Shown: positions 10,101 through 17,795 of the stretch, piece by piece
Numbering within the stretch: position 1 is the first letter of the stretch
Layout of the letters: every line of letters begins with the position of its first letter
DNA from: Paenibacillus amylolyticus
GTDB lineage: Bacteria > Bacillota > Bacilli > Paenibacillales > Paenibacillaceae
Reading direction: 5' to 3'
DNA length: 64,000 nucleotides
Assembly: GCF_003719335.1 (NCBI RefSeq)
Contig: NZ_RIAS01000001.1
Location: 682,001 to 746,000 of the forward strand
Position numbers and translations under genes: made by a program
Notes under the pieces: model-generated
What the model was told of the DNA's origin: nothing
What the model saw: only the letters and a program-made list of their open reading frames with translations
Database searches by the model: none

Positions 10101-12156
10101 GGATCTTGGTGGTCAGCAGGAGCGCACATGGCAGCACATCATTTGGCCTTTCCAATCCATCGGGGACCCACAGGCTGCTCTTGCGAAGTGGGATACCAAA
10201 GAGATGCAGCAAAACGAAGTCTTTAACGCCTACTGGTTCATGCATAGTATGGCATCCACAGGAACACGTACAATGGATATTTGGGCTGATTCTCCGGCAG
10301 TAACTGTCTACGAAAAGGACGGCGTCTACACAGCACAAATCTGGAATCCGTCCGATACCGCCAAAACGGTTCACTTTTATAATGCGAGCGGGGCTTTAGG
10401 GTCAGCTACTGTATATGCGAAGGCTCAAGTGAAGGTCAATCCATTGGAGCATACGGTAGTCAAGCAGCCAGATGCTTCACAAGGCGTTACTTATCTGGAT
10501 CGCAGCACATGGACGATTACCGCCTCCTCCAGTTCGGAAGCAGTGGAACGCATGATTGATGGAGATTTGGCTACCCGCTGGTCATCCGGACAAACGCAAC
10601 AGCCTGGAGACTGGCTCCATATTGATCTGGGCAGCGAGCAGATGATGGATACACTCTTTATGAACTCCGGCAATAACTGGGGTGATTATGCCCACGGGTA
10701 TGAAGTTTACGTTTCGGAAGACGATGAGAACTGGAGCAAGCCGATTGCACAGGGAACAGGCTCATCTCCAAGCCTGTCCGTCGATTTGGGGATGCAGACT
10801 GTGCGTTATATCAAAATTGTATTGACTGCTCCCGCAGACAGTTGGTGGTCCATCTCGGAACTCAAGCTTGCCCGATTTGGGAAATCGGCTCAAGCACCTG
10901 AGCATCCAAATCCAGCTCCAGTCCCGTTGCCTGATCGGTCAACCTGGAACGTGACCGCTTCCTCCACACAAGGAACGGATGTCGCAGCTCACATGCTGGA
11001 TGGAAAAAAAGAGACGTTATGGACGAACGGACGAAAGCAAACGGGCGGACAGTGGATTACGATTGATCTAGGGCAAACGAGTCTTTTTGACGCGGTAGAG
11101 CTGGACCCGGGGAATGCCAAGGATGACTATCCACGGCAATATCGCGTTTTTGTGTCCGATGACGGGCAAAACTGGGGAACATCTATTGCAGGAGGTGAAG
11201 GCGTGTCAGGACGTCTCTCCATCTCCTTCTCTGAGCAGCAGGCACGTTATGTGAAGATCGTGCAGACGGGTGAATCCGACCAATGGTGGTCGGTCTCTGA
11301 GTTGTTCGTTCAGCACTATGGAACAGGAAAACAAAAACGTCTGCTTCCGGATGCATGGTCCGTCACAGCGTCTTCAGGTAACGAAGCTTCATCGTCGATA
11401 CTGGATGGCTCGGACCAAACACGCTGGACTTCCGGCCAGACACAAACAGGCGGCGAATGGCTTCAACTGGATCTGGGCCACTCACAGACGGTGAACCGGA
11501 TTGTACTGGATAGTGCTCACAGCGGTGATGATTATGCTCGTGGTTATGAAGTATTCACCTCTCTGGATGGCATGGATTGGGGTAAAACTGTAGCTACAGG
11601 TGAAGGGAAAAATGCCATGCTATCCATTGCATTCCCTCCTCATGAGGCCCGCTATATCAAAATAGTTCAGACTGGAACGGACTCTCACTGGTGGTCTGTA
11701 GCTGAAATCGCAGTTTATACCGCTGATCAGACGCCTTGGACACCCGGAGAACAGGATGAGCTGTTGCCTACCGAACTGGATCGGACGTCTTGGACAGTGA
11801 CAGCTTCCACGTCTGAAGACGTTAGCGCACTGCTGGACGATAATCTGAACTCACGCTGGACCTCTGCATCTGGACAACAAACAGACCAGTGGATTCAGAT
11901 CGATCTGGGAAGCATCCAGAATTTCAGCCGGTTAACTATGGATTCAGGCAGCAGTACCAATGACTACGCCCGCAGTTTTAAAATCGTCACTTCGACGGAT
12001 GGCGAGCAATGGAATATGGTTTCAAATGCTGTGGGCACAGATCCTGTCATCTCCGTGATGTTCACGAACCAGAAGGCACGATATGTCAAAATCGCTTTGA
12101 CTGCTGACACTGCCGAATGGTGGTGGTCTATTGCTGAATTGAAGCTGTACCGTTGA
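7177..12156 (+). CDS. Secreted GH81 endo-beta-1,3-glucanase with six discoidin-type (CBM32-like) domains
   Basis: ATG at 7177 follows AAAGGAG and gives 1659 residues with a signal peptide ending near AANAAA. Two F5/8 type C (discoidin) domains occupy about residues 40-155 and 160-325. The GH81 catalytic region spans roughly 340-1095, recognised by PSNDWWQSILVSDLGDG, DHHFTYGYYVFASA (general-acid Asp), AGHSWAGGYADN and NNQEAAGEA (the two glutamates of the GH81 active site). Four more discoidin repeats follow (about 1105-1235, 1250-1380, 1390-1510, 1535-1659), each with a WTITASSS-like start and a RYIKIV-like strand. GH81 enzymes cut beta-1,3-glucan (laminarin, fungal wall glucan). The repeats suggest tight attachment to insoluble glucan. 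No SLH or LPXTG anchor is visible, so the enzyme is probably released. Confidence 0.92.
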   Translation: MKGRRSHQRNKRSICVNLLLSMLLLVSSLPLWPSKAANAAAEGSYLLSLNRPVYSSSSLGGNTADLAVDGNLNTRWESAWQQDPQWIYVDLGASASISNISIQWENAYASAFDLEVSDDEVNWEQVYSTTKGQGGLTEVEVSADARYVRLFSHERAQQAYGVSLYAFDVYGTGGANPPPKPVAVNLALGKSVMASSEEIDEPSRSAEDKAKMEKRNYEARNVTDGDPGTRWSSIYKDQEWIVVDLGRPHEIGGISLLWENAFGRAYDIQVSNDAKQWTTLVRELHSNGGRDDIPVYAEARYVKFAGLGRGTTNGYSLYAFDVYEYIQGDEKPVYTIPTLPEMSSVQVGAGSYAINDITMLQPKNPKNRTADITAPIPSNDWWQSILVSDLGDGNSLVTLPFKNRYTKQGLHILNPGAGYLSADGNSMDADGEADLILTTSNMNPAKVNTKVAGYGDYSANIIMSDDDTAKVNTTFVKGSPFLYNTFENPDTILLRSPNITRLFDDQNREIVLQDGESWTGDHIGVEVTNQDRAPSPQTFIKNYGLYATEGTTVIKLGNTLKIKLGSSGNYLSLATLPSASELAYYYQHAYAFVTDTKVNYDYNESTSQVTTTFNSVTQTKRANFSANTLMALFPHQWKIATTPLTELTYPSIRGMMKVSEGNSFTTQDRFYGIIPQFVEPDDPTYSRAQLISYLDQLDADTSGNVMSEDPYWQGKKLHPLALGVLISDQLGDHERRDHYLSLLRSILTDWYTYSPDERLHSYYFYYSEQWGTIFPYGSGFGVNTGLTDHHFTYGYYVFASAVLAMYDPTFVQDYGDMVELLIRDYANPSRTDDQFPWMRNFDPYAGHSWAGGYADNRSGNNQEAAGEALFSWVGQYMWGEVTGNKAYRDTGIWGFVTEEKAAEQYWFNYDGDNWLEGYKHATVGHVYGSAYLYGTYFSNDAEHIYGIHWLPPAEWMTYYGRDPKNTAALYNGLIKDLGGQQERTWQHIIWPFQSIGDPQAALAKWDTKEMQQNEVFNAYWFMHSMASTGTRTMDIWADSPAVTVYEKDGVYTAQIWNPSDTAKTVHFYNASGALGSATVYAKAQVKVNPLEHTVVKQPDASQGVTYLDRSTWTITASSSSEAVERMIDGDLATRWSSGQTQQPGDWLHIDLGSEQMMDTLFMNSGNNWGDYAHGYEVYVSEDDENWSKPIAQGTGSSPSLSVDLGMQTVRYIKIVLTAPADSWWSISELKLARFGKSAQAPEHPNPAPVPLPDRSTWNVTASSTQGTDVAAHMLDGKKETLWTNGRKQTGGQWITIDLGQTSLFDAVELDPGNAKDDYPRQYRVFVSDDGQNWGTSIAGGEGVSGRLSISFSEQQARYVKIVQTGESDQWWSVSELFVQHYGTGKQKRLLPDAWSVTASSGNEASSSILDGSDQTRWTSGQTQTGGEWLQLDLGHSQTVNRIVLDSAHSGDDYARGYEVFTSLDGMDWGKTVATGEGKNAMLSIAFPPHEARYIKIVQTGTDSHWWSVAEIAVYTADQTPWTPGEQDELLPTELDRTSWTVTASTSEDVSALLDDNLNSRWTSASGQQTDQWIQIDLGSIQNFSRLTMDSGSSTNDYARSFKIVTSTDGEQWNMVSNAVGTDPVISVMFTNQKARYVKIALTADTAEWWWSIAELKLYR

Positions 12157-12228
12157 TACGCTGAAGCTATGCTAAACCTTGAAAGACTCATATTTAGCAC
12201 ATCTCATAACTAAAGATGTAAAAAAGCA

Positions 12229-12267
12229 CAGGGACCTCAAGCCACGATCGGCAAGAGATCCCTGTTT
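12229..12267. terminator. Terminator between convergent genes
   Basis: CAGGGACCTC pairs with GAGATCCCTG (one mismatch) around a 16-base loop and is followed by TTT. It sits between the convergent GH81 and DUF5050-like genes. Confidence 0.6.
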
Positions 12268-12309
12268 CCTTGTGATATATGGTAAACTGCCACATCGTTA
12301 GGCTAATCA

Positions 12310-13254
12310 TTACTTTTTGATTTTACCATCATATCCAAGCTTATAAATCGTACCTTTCTCAAACGATAGGAGTGCAAGACCATCCCCTACTGTACCTATA
12401 AATCGATCATTTGCGTCTAAAGAACGCAGCTTGTTCTTCTTGCCTGTATAACGATTATAAATATACAAGTCACTCTTATTATTGCCATTCTTGTCTACCG
12501 AAAAACTTCGATAATAAAACTTATTATTTATATATGCTACGGGATCAATATACTCTTTAGAGGCAAATGTTTTGTTTATGCTTGCATTTAAATCGGAAAA
12601 ATGACCTTTGTAACTATAGCCTCCGTCTACGATCTCCAAAAAGAACATAACATTCCCATAAAATTCGTATAACTCCACACCTTTAGAAGATAAGTTCTTC
12701 AACCCTGTACCATCTAAATTCATACGATAAAACTTGTCATTATCCCTGTTTGTATAATAGATATATCCGTTGTTTATTTTAAAATTATAAAAAGGAGATT
12801 TAGACAATATCGTTTGTTCGTTTGAACCATCTGTTCTCATTGAGCCAAAAGACAACGCATCAAGCGTTTCCGCAGTCCTTTCATCTTTAACAAAATAAAT
12901 CGTATCCCCTACAACAGTAAACCTTGCAAAATTATCCTCTTTGTTCAGTAAGGTTAATGTCGAACCATCTTTCTTAATTTTAGCCATCTGTCGATTCCAA
13001 GGGTCTTGCTCATTTTCAATCAGAAAATATATCCACTCTCCAACCCATTTCACATCTGAAACTTGCTTAGGGAATATAGACTCTGTTTTGCTTTTATTAC
13101 CTGTGAATGTTGTAACGTTGATGCCCATCAAATCTCCGTCATCTTCATAACCTTCCCATACTAAAGTTTTACCGGAATCCTCAGCCCCGTATGCAGGTAC
13201 AACACCAAACAACATGATCACGCTTAATAACGCCACTAACCACTTTCTTCTCAT
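12310..13254 (-). CDS. Secreted DUF5050-like beta-propeller protein
   Basis: The 314-residue product starts at ATG 13254 behind AGGGAGAAG and begins with a signal peptide (MRRKWLVALLSVIMLFGVVP, cleavage near AYGAE). The mature protein is a series of blades with the motifs KIKKDGS, MRTDGSN, YYTNRDNDKFYRMNLDGTG and YKLGYDGK, characteristic of the DUF5050/TolB-like six-bladed propeller found in secreted Firmicute proteins. The role is unknown; such domains usually bind protein or glycan ligands. It is a single gene with its own upstream AT-rich region. Confidence 0.75.
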   Translation of the reverse strand: MRRKWLVALLSVIMLFGVVPAYGAEDSGKTLVWEGYEDDGDLMGINVTTFTGNKSKTESIFPKQVSDVKWVGEWIYFLIENEQDPWNRQMAKIKKDGSTLTLLNKEDNFARFTVVGDTIYFVKDERTAETLDALSFGSMRTDGSNEQTILSKSPFYNFKINNGYIYYTNRDNDKFYRMNLDGTGLKNLSSKGVELYEFYGNVMFFLEIVDGGYSYKGHFSDLNASINKTFASKEYIDPVAYINNKFYYRSFSVDKNGNNKSDLYIYNRYTGKKNKLRSLDANDRFIGTVGDGLALLSFEKGTIYKLGYDGKIKK

Positions 13255-13353
13255 TTTCTTCTCCCTAAAATATGTATTTTCCTACATCGCTATTGTAAAT
13301 TGGATTCGTAAATAGAACAATCATTTCACTCCAAATTCTCGCTGTAATTAGAA

Positions 13354-13402
13354 AATGCCTCCCACCATAATGGCAAGAGGCTCTGATTTTTGCACATCAT
13401 AT
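13354..13402 (-). terminator. Terminator of the exosporium gene pair
   Basis: GCCTC and CCA pair with TGG and GAGGC around CCATAA. Read leftwards the stem is followed by a T-containing run. It lies just after the stop codon of the collagen-like gene. Confidence 0.5.
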
Positions 13403-13417
13403 ATTATAGAAATTTCG

Positions 13418-14551
13418 TTAAGTGATGGTTAGACCACCGCTTGCATATCCGGCAATCGTTGAAGCCACATCAAGTCCGGCGGTTACTGATGCAGAGAAGA
13501 CCATAAGCAAACGGTCACCGGCGGCTACCGGGATACTCAAACCTGTAGTCAACCCGCTGGAGATCGTGCCTAATGACAATACGCCTGTCAGTGCTGGTGA
13601 CAAAGTTACAACTGCTCCTGGTACAGCCGTAAAGGTATTATTCGGTGTAGTGGAACGGAATAATTGTGCCGTCAGCGTTATTGTAGAGCCGACCAAGCTA
13701 AGTCCCGCTGTCGTGCTAAAATAAGCAGCCAGTGAAGTAATCGTCCCCGCACGGGATGCCGAGAAAGCAAAGTTAAGCAAGGTTCCTGCAGCACCTGTGA
13801 GATCAATAACTCCGCCGTTAATCGATACTCCAGATGCATTATTACCAAAACCAACCAGGCTGGAGGTATTTAAAAGTCCGCCCAGTACTGTAGTTAACGA
13901 AGCTGGCAGTCCTGATGCATAAGGGATAATAGCTCCGGAACCTGTTGCTCCGGTTGCACCTGTCACTCCCGCCAGACCCGTTGCTCCGGTCGCACCTGTC
14001 ACTCCTGCCAGACCTGTAGCTCCGGTCGCACCTGTCACTCCAGCCAGACCTGTTGCTCCGGTCGCACCCGTCACTCCCGCCAGACCTGTTGCTCCGGTTG
14101 CACCCGTCACTCCTGCCAGACCTGTTGCTCCGGTCGCACCCGTCACTCCCGCCAGACCTGTTGCTCCGGTGGCTCCTGTCGCGCCTGTGACTCCAGGGGT
14201 ACCAAGCAATTCGGAAGAAACCAAACGATGTGCTGTTACCAAAGAGCCTGTGCTGCTCTTTCCCCATACGGAAACTTGAACAGGATCATTAACCGTCGCT
14301 GTTGTAGTAAACGTGAATTCAAAGGCATCCAGATTAGCAAAGTAGTTGTTCGTTATTACTTGATTTGGCGCGATCTCCAAAGATTCACTGACATACAAAA
14401 CTCTCAACCCGCCACTCATATAATACCCTTGTATTTGTACAGACGAGGCTGTAACTTCACTGCGGTTATCAATTCTAACCGTAACGGATTGAGTGGGTCT
14501 TACCCCACTAACAGCATTATTTTCGATCGGCCCTGTCGATAAAAAGCTCAT
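13418..14551 (-). CDS. BclB-type collagen-like exosporium protein
   Basis: Product of 377 residues. Residues 1-115 form an N-terminal domain opening with [12 protein letters not shown], shared with the neighbouring gene. Residues about 117-205 are pure Gly-X-Thr collagen-like triplets, including six [16 protein letters not shown] 12-residue units encoded by 36-base DNA repeats. Residues about 206-377 match the BclB C-terminal domain ([39 protein letters not shown]). BclA/BclB proteins form the glycosylated hair-like nap on spores, the Thr residues being O-glycosylation sites. There is no Sec signal, as expected for spore-surface proteins. It lies 36 bases downstream of its paralogue at 14588 in one leftward unit. 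Confidence 0.88.
   Translation of the reverse strand: MSFLSTGPIENNAVSGVRPTQSVTVRIDNRSEVTASSVQIQGYYMSGGLRVLYVSESLEIAPNQVITNNYFANLDAFEFTFTTTATVNDPVQVSVWGKSSTGSLVTAHRLVSSELLGTPGVTGATGATGATGLAGVTGATGATGLAGVTGATGATGLAGVTGATGATGLAGVTGATGATGLAGVTGATGATGLAGVTGATGATGSGAIIPYASGLPASLTTVLGGLLNTSSLVGFGNNASGVSINGGVIDLTGAAGTLLNFAFSASRAGTITSLAAYFSTTAGLSLVGSTITLTAQLFRSTTPNNTFTAVPGAVVTLSPALTGVLSLGTISSGLTTGLSIPVAAGDRLLMVFSASVTAGLDVASTIAGYASGGLTIT
13936..14200 (-). repeat. 36-bp tandem repeats encoding collagen-like triplets
   Basis: Six near-identical 36-base units, each containing a GCCAGACC/CCTGT core on the + strand, encode G-X-T triplets. Differences are mainly in third codon positions, so the units are kept similar at protein level. 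Such arrays commonly change copy number between strains. Confidence 0.85.
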
Positions 14552-14587
14552 CGCTACATTCCCTTCTTTCGAAAAAAGTCTTATTTT

Positions 14588-14947
14588 CTAAAGATCTTTA
14601 ACTGTTTTTTCGTGTTCCACTACCCGGTGTGCATCCACCAATTGACCTGACGCATCTTTGCCCCACACTGAAATTCCGACTTCTCCCACACGTTCATTAC
14701 TTACTCCAAACTCAAATTCAAAGGCGTCTACATCTGCAAAATAATTTCGGGTCACTGCTTCATTAGGTGCAATACTGATCAATTCACTTACATACAGCGT
14801 TCTTGTTGTACTCAGCACATACCCCTGAACAGATACACTTACCGCATCTGCAACAGCCCGACTCACCAATCTGATCGTTACCTGTTTCGTCGGCCTACCC
14901 CCGGAAACAGCATTATTTTCGATCGGTCCAGTTGATAATATAGCCAT
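14588..14947 (-). CDS. Exosporium-type N-terminal-domain protein without collagen repeats
   Basis: The 119-residue product is a short paralogue of the N-terminal domain of the next gene: both start [15 protein letters not shown] and share VQGY, LYVSE, IAPN and [18 protein letters not shown]. It ends after AHRVVEHEK, where the collagen-like part begins in the long paralogue. AAAGGTGGGATGGG precedes the ATG. It is the first gene of a two-gene leftward operon. A role as spore-surface basal or anchoring protein is inferred from the shared domain and its position. Confidence 0.75.
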   Translation of the reverse strand: MAILSTGPIENNAVSGGRPTKQVTIRLVSRAVADAVSVSVQGYVLSTTRTLYVSELISIAPNEAVTRNYFADVDAFEFEFGVSNERVGEVGISVWGKDASGQLVDAHRVVEHEKTVKDL

Positions 14948-15504
14948 TTTCCCATCCCACCTTTTGTGAACCTCTTACTCTAGCATTACTTGGCATCATG
15001 GATCACATATTAGTCATATTCATTCACTAGATCAGCGGTGTGGACTATAGACAGAGGACAGTTCACCATTATCTAACGATAAGTACCATTAACATCTAAA
15101 ATTTCATCCATACAAAGCTTGTAAATATGTATAATCTGAATGTATTTCAACCCAAAAATGACCGTTCCTCACGAAATGAAGGAGCTACGGCCAGCATTGG
15201 ATAGATCGTATTGATGTCACTCTTAACATTAAATAAACCTACTGCTTCAACTTGGCCAAATGAATGATAAAAACATGTGAATTGTGAAAACTACCCACTT
15301 GATATGTTGCACGATAGGTTGCGATTGAAGCAATCAAACTCCTATCTCACTTTTTCTTACAAATTGTGATAGAAAATGATTGTATTGTGGCAGAAATGTG
15401 ATATGATATCGTCAATCACAAAAAAACATTTTAAAACAAAAATGAAAAATAATTACATAAAATCAAGTCGCAACTCTTCTTTCTCCCTTTTAAAACCATT
15501 TTAT

Positions 15505-15518
15505 TGAAAGCGATTACA
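15505..15518 (+). promoter_or_regulatory. cre site (CcpA operator)
   Basis: TGAAAGCGATTACA matches the catabolite response consensus TGWAANCGNTNWCA at every fixed position. It lies 307 bases before the XynD-like gene, implying carbon catabolite repression of the two GH43 genes. Confidence 0.75.
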
Positions 15519-15684
15519 ATAAACAACAGGACAAATTATACACTTTTTTTCACACTCACAAGTTCCTCCCCCTATTCCCGGGTGACAGCTATCAACTTGC
15601 TACAGTAAATCAATCTCTTCTGTACATGTTGATTAGCTTAAGCCATAGATCACCATCATGAACGATACCATCCATCTCATCTTT

Positions 15685-15693
15685 GAAAGGAGG
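15685..15693 (+). promoter_or_regulatory. Candidate STAB-SD mRNA-stabilising site
   Basis: GAAAGGAGG is a near-perfect Shine-Dalgarno sequence 133 bases upstream of the actual start codon, with GTGTAA immediately after it and no usable frame. This resembles the STAB-SD element of cry3A-type leaders, where ribosome binding blocks 5' decay. The function is inferred. Confidence 0.4.
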
Positions 15694-15825
15694 TGTAATA
15701 AAGAACATTAACTCATCATTCTTCTTTTTCTTCTCACTGTAACTCTCTCATCCAACAACTCTGTTCAACCATTTAGCGTAACACCCAATCACACTATTCC
15801 ACACTAATTCAATGGAGGCGAACGC

Positions 15826-17763
15826 ATGATCATCCGTAAACCATTAGCTTTGCTGATGTCACTAATTCTGGTGTTTTCCATTCTACCCGCCGAGTCCAGC
15901 CATGCAGCTAATAATGCCGTTGCCAAAACGCCTGTGAATGCCAATCCGCTCGTCGATCACAAATTGGGAGCTGACCCTTACGTGCTCGTACACAACAACC
16001 GGGTCTACGTGTATATGACAGGGGATACCTTCCTCTACAACAACGACGGCTCTGTCCGCGAAAATAACTACGGCAGCATCGGCAGAATCAGCGTAATCTC
16101 CTCAGCTGACATGGTGAACTGGACCGACCACGGCTACATTCCGGTAGCCGGTGCAAACAATGCCAACAATGGACAAGGCATTGCCAGATGGGCAAGCCAA
16201 TCCTGGGCGCCAGCGATGGCCAAGAAAACGATCGCAGGCAAAGATAAATTTTTCCTGTATTTCGCCAATTCAGGGGCAGGTATCGGTGTTCTGACTGCTG
16301 ATTCTCCAATCGGTCCTTGGTCTGATCCTATCGGACGTGCACTTGTCACACATGGGACGCCTGGCATGTCGGGCGTAACTTGGCTCTTTGACCCAGCTGT
16401 ACTTGTTGATGACGATGGCTCCGCTTATCTTTATGCAGGCGGCGGTATTCCGAACGAAAATAATGCAGCTTCCATTGCAAATCCAAAAACAGCGCGTGTT
16501 ATTCGTCTTGGCGCCGACATGACCAGTGTAGTTGGCAGTGCCACGACCATTGATGCACCTTATATGTTCGAAGATTCAGGTATTCATAAGTACAACGGCA
16601 AATATTACTATTCGTACTGCATTAACTTTGCTGGAAACCATCCGGCAGCCTACCCAAAAGGTGAAATCGGATATATGGTAAGTGACAGCCCCATGGGGCC
16701 TTTCACATACAAAGGACACTTCCTCAAAAATCCGGGTACGTTCTTCGGTGTAGGTGGCAACAACCACCATGCCGTGTTCCAGTTCAATAACCAGTGGTAT
16801 GTTGCGTATCATGCACAAACAGTGAGCAAAGCCTTCCTCGGTGATGGCAAAGGATACCGTTCTACTCACATCAACAGGCTGACGCATAACGCGGACGGAT
16901 CAATTCAGGAAGTACAGGGTAACATGACCGGTGTTCCTCAAACAGCTAACCTTAATCCGTATAACAGAGTAGAAGCCGAGACGATTGCTTGGCAAGCTGG
17001 CATCAATACGCAGCCGACTCAAGCAAGCGGTGGACCAACAGCCAACCAAAATGTGACGAATATCAATAACGGGGACTGGGTCGCTGTAAGCAATGTGGAT
17101 TTTGGTTCAACAGGTGCATCGAAATTCAAGGCAAATGTCGCTTCTACCGGAAATGGTAACATTGAACTCCGGCTTGGCAGCCCGACAGGCACACTGATCG
17201 GCACGCTTAACGTCACTTCAACGGGTGGCGTACAGAACTGGCGTGAACTCGAAACCAATATTACCAATACGACAGGACGACATCATCTGTATTTGGTGTT
17301 TACAGGCTCAGGTAACGGAAACCTGTTCAATCTGGATTATTGGCAGTTCACCTCCGGTTCTGGAGGTAACCCTAATCCAAATCCGAACCCCAATCCCGAT
17401 GTTACTCGGGTTGAAGCAGAGAGCATGACCCTTGCCGGTCAATATACCGGGCTGATTAGTTCTCCTTTTAACGGCGTGGCGCTCTATGCGAACAATGATT
17501 CTGCGTCTTACAATCAATACTTTGCTTTCCCAACCCATCAGTTCTCTCTAAGAGGCGCTTCCAACAATAACAGTACAGCCCGTGTCGATCTGGTGATCGG
17601 CGGTGTAACGGCAGGTTCATTTTATTTTACCGGAACACAACCAACGGTGCAGACGCTTTCAAACATCACACATGCTACGGGGAATCAGGAAGTAAAGCTC
17701 GTTGTAACAACAGATAATGGAACCTGGGATGCTTACATTGATTATCTGGAATACTCTCTATAA
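15826..17763 (+). CDS. xynD: Secreted XynD-like GH43 arabinoxylan arabinofuranohydrolase, GH43-CBM6-CBM36
   Basis: The 645-residue product starts at ATG 15826 after GGAGGCG and has a signal peptide ending near SSHAAN. The GH43 five-bladed propeller (about 45-380) shows DHKLGADPYV (catalytic base Asp), WLFDPAVLVDDDG (pKa-modulating Asp) and MFEDSGIHKYNGKYYYSY (general-acid Glu), close to Bacillus subtilis XynD. A CBM6 follows (about 385-510), then a Pro/Asn linker, then a C-terminal domain (about 525-645: RVEAESMTLAGQYTG, SPFNGVALYANND, GTWDAYIDYLEYS) matching CBM36, the calcium-dependent xylan-binding module known from Paenibacillus polymyxa. The enzyme removes arabinose from arabinoxylan outside the cell. 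It heads an operon with the next GH43 gene and is probably CcpA-controlled. Confidence 0.9.
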   Translation: MIIRKPLALLMSLILVFSILPAESSHAANNAVAKTPVNANPLVDHKLGADPYVLVHNNRVYVYMTGDTFLYNNDGSVRENNYGSIGRISVISSADMVNWTDHGYIPVAGANNANNGQGIARWASQSWAPAMAKKTIAGKDKFFLYFANSGAGIGVLTADSPIGPWSDPIGRALVTHGTPGMSGVTWLFDPAVLVDDDGSAYLYAGGGIPNENNAASIANPKTARVIRLGADMTSVVGSATTIDAPYMFEDSGIHKYNGKYYYSYCINFAGNHPAAYPKGEIGYMVSDSPMGPFTYKGHFLKNPGTFFGVGGNNHHAVFQFNNQWYVAYHAQTVSKAFLGDGKGYRSTHINRLTHNADGSIQEVQGNMTGVPQTANLNPYNRVEAETIAWQAGINTQPTQASGGPTANQNVTNINNGDWVAVSNVDFGSTGASKFKANVASTGNGNIELRLGSPTGTLIGTLNVTSTGGVQNWRELETNITNTTGRHHLYLVFTGSGNGNLFNLDYWQFTSGSGGNPNPNPNPNPDVTRVEAESMTLAGQYTGLISSPFNGVALYANNDSASYNQYFAFPTHQFSLRGASNNNSTARVDLVIGGVTAGSFYFTGTQPTVQTLSNITHATGNQEVKLVVTTDNGTWDAYIDYLEYSL

Positions 17764-17795
17764 TTTGTGATCATGACATTCAGGGAGGCATCGTT

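Larger units (their letters stand above)
14948..15825 (+). promoter_or_regulatory. Long promoter and leader region of the GH43 operon
   Basis: About 880 AT-rich bases with no supported gene. The right half holds a perfect cre site (15505-15518) and an SD-like GAAAGGAGG (15685-15693) far from any start codon. The left part should hold the leftward promoter of the exosporium genes, which are expected to use a sporulation sigma factor; I could not assign boxes with confidence. Confidence 0.5.

Noticed and set aside
10490..12156. Repeated DNA in the GH81 gene as a mobile or CRISPR-like repeat
   Set aside because: The similarity is at protein level between discoidin domains and is diverged at DNA level, with no spacer structure.
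13842..14267. Leftward frame rich in Arg, Ser, Asp and Gly across the collagen repeats
   Set aside because: It is the shifted reading of the 36-base repeats of the exosporium gene. Its repetitive protein is an artefact.
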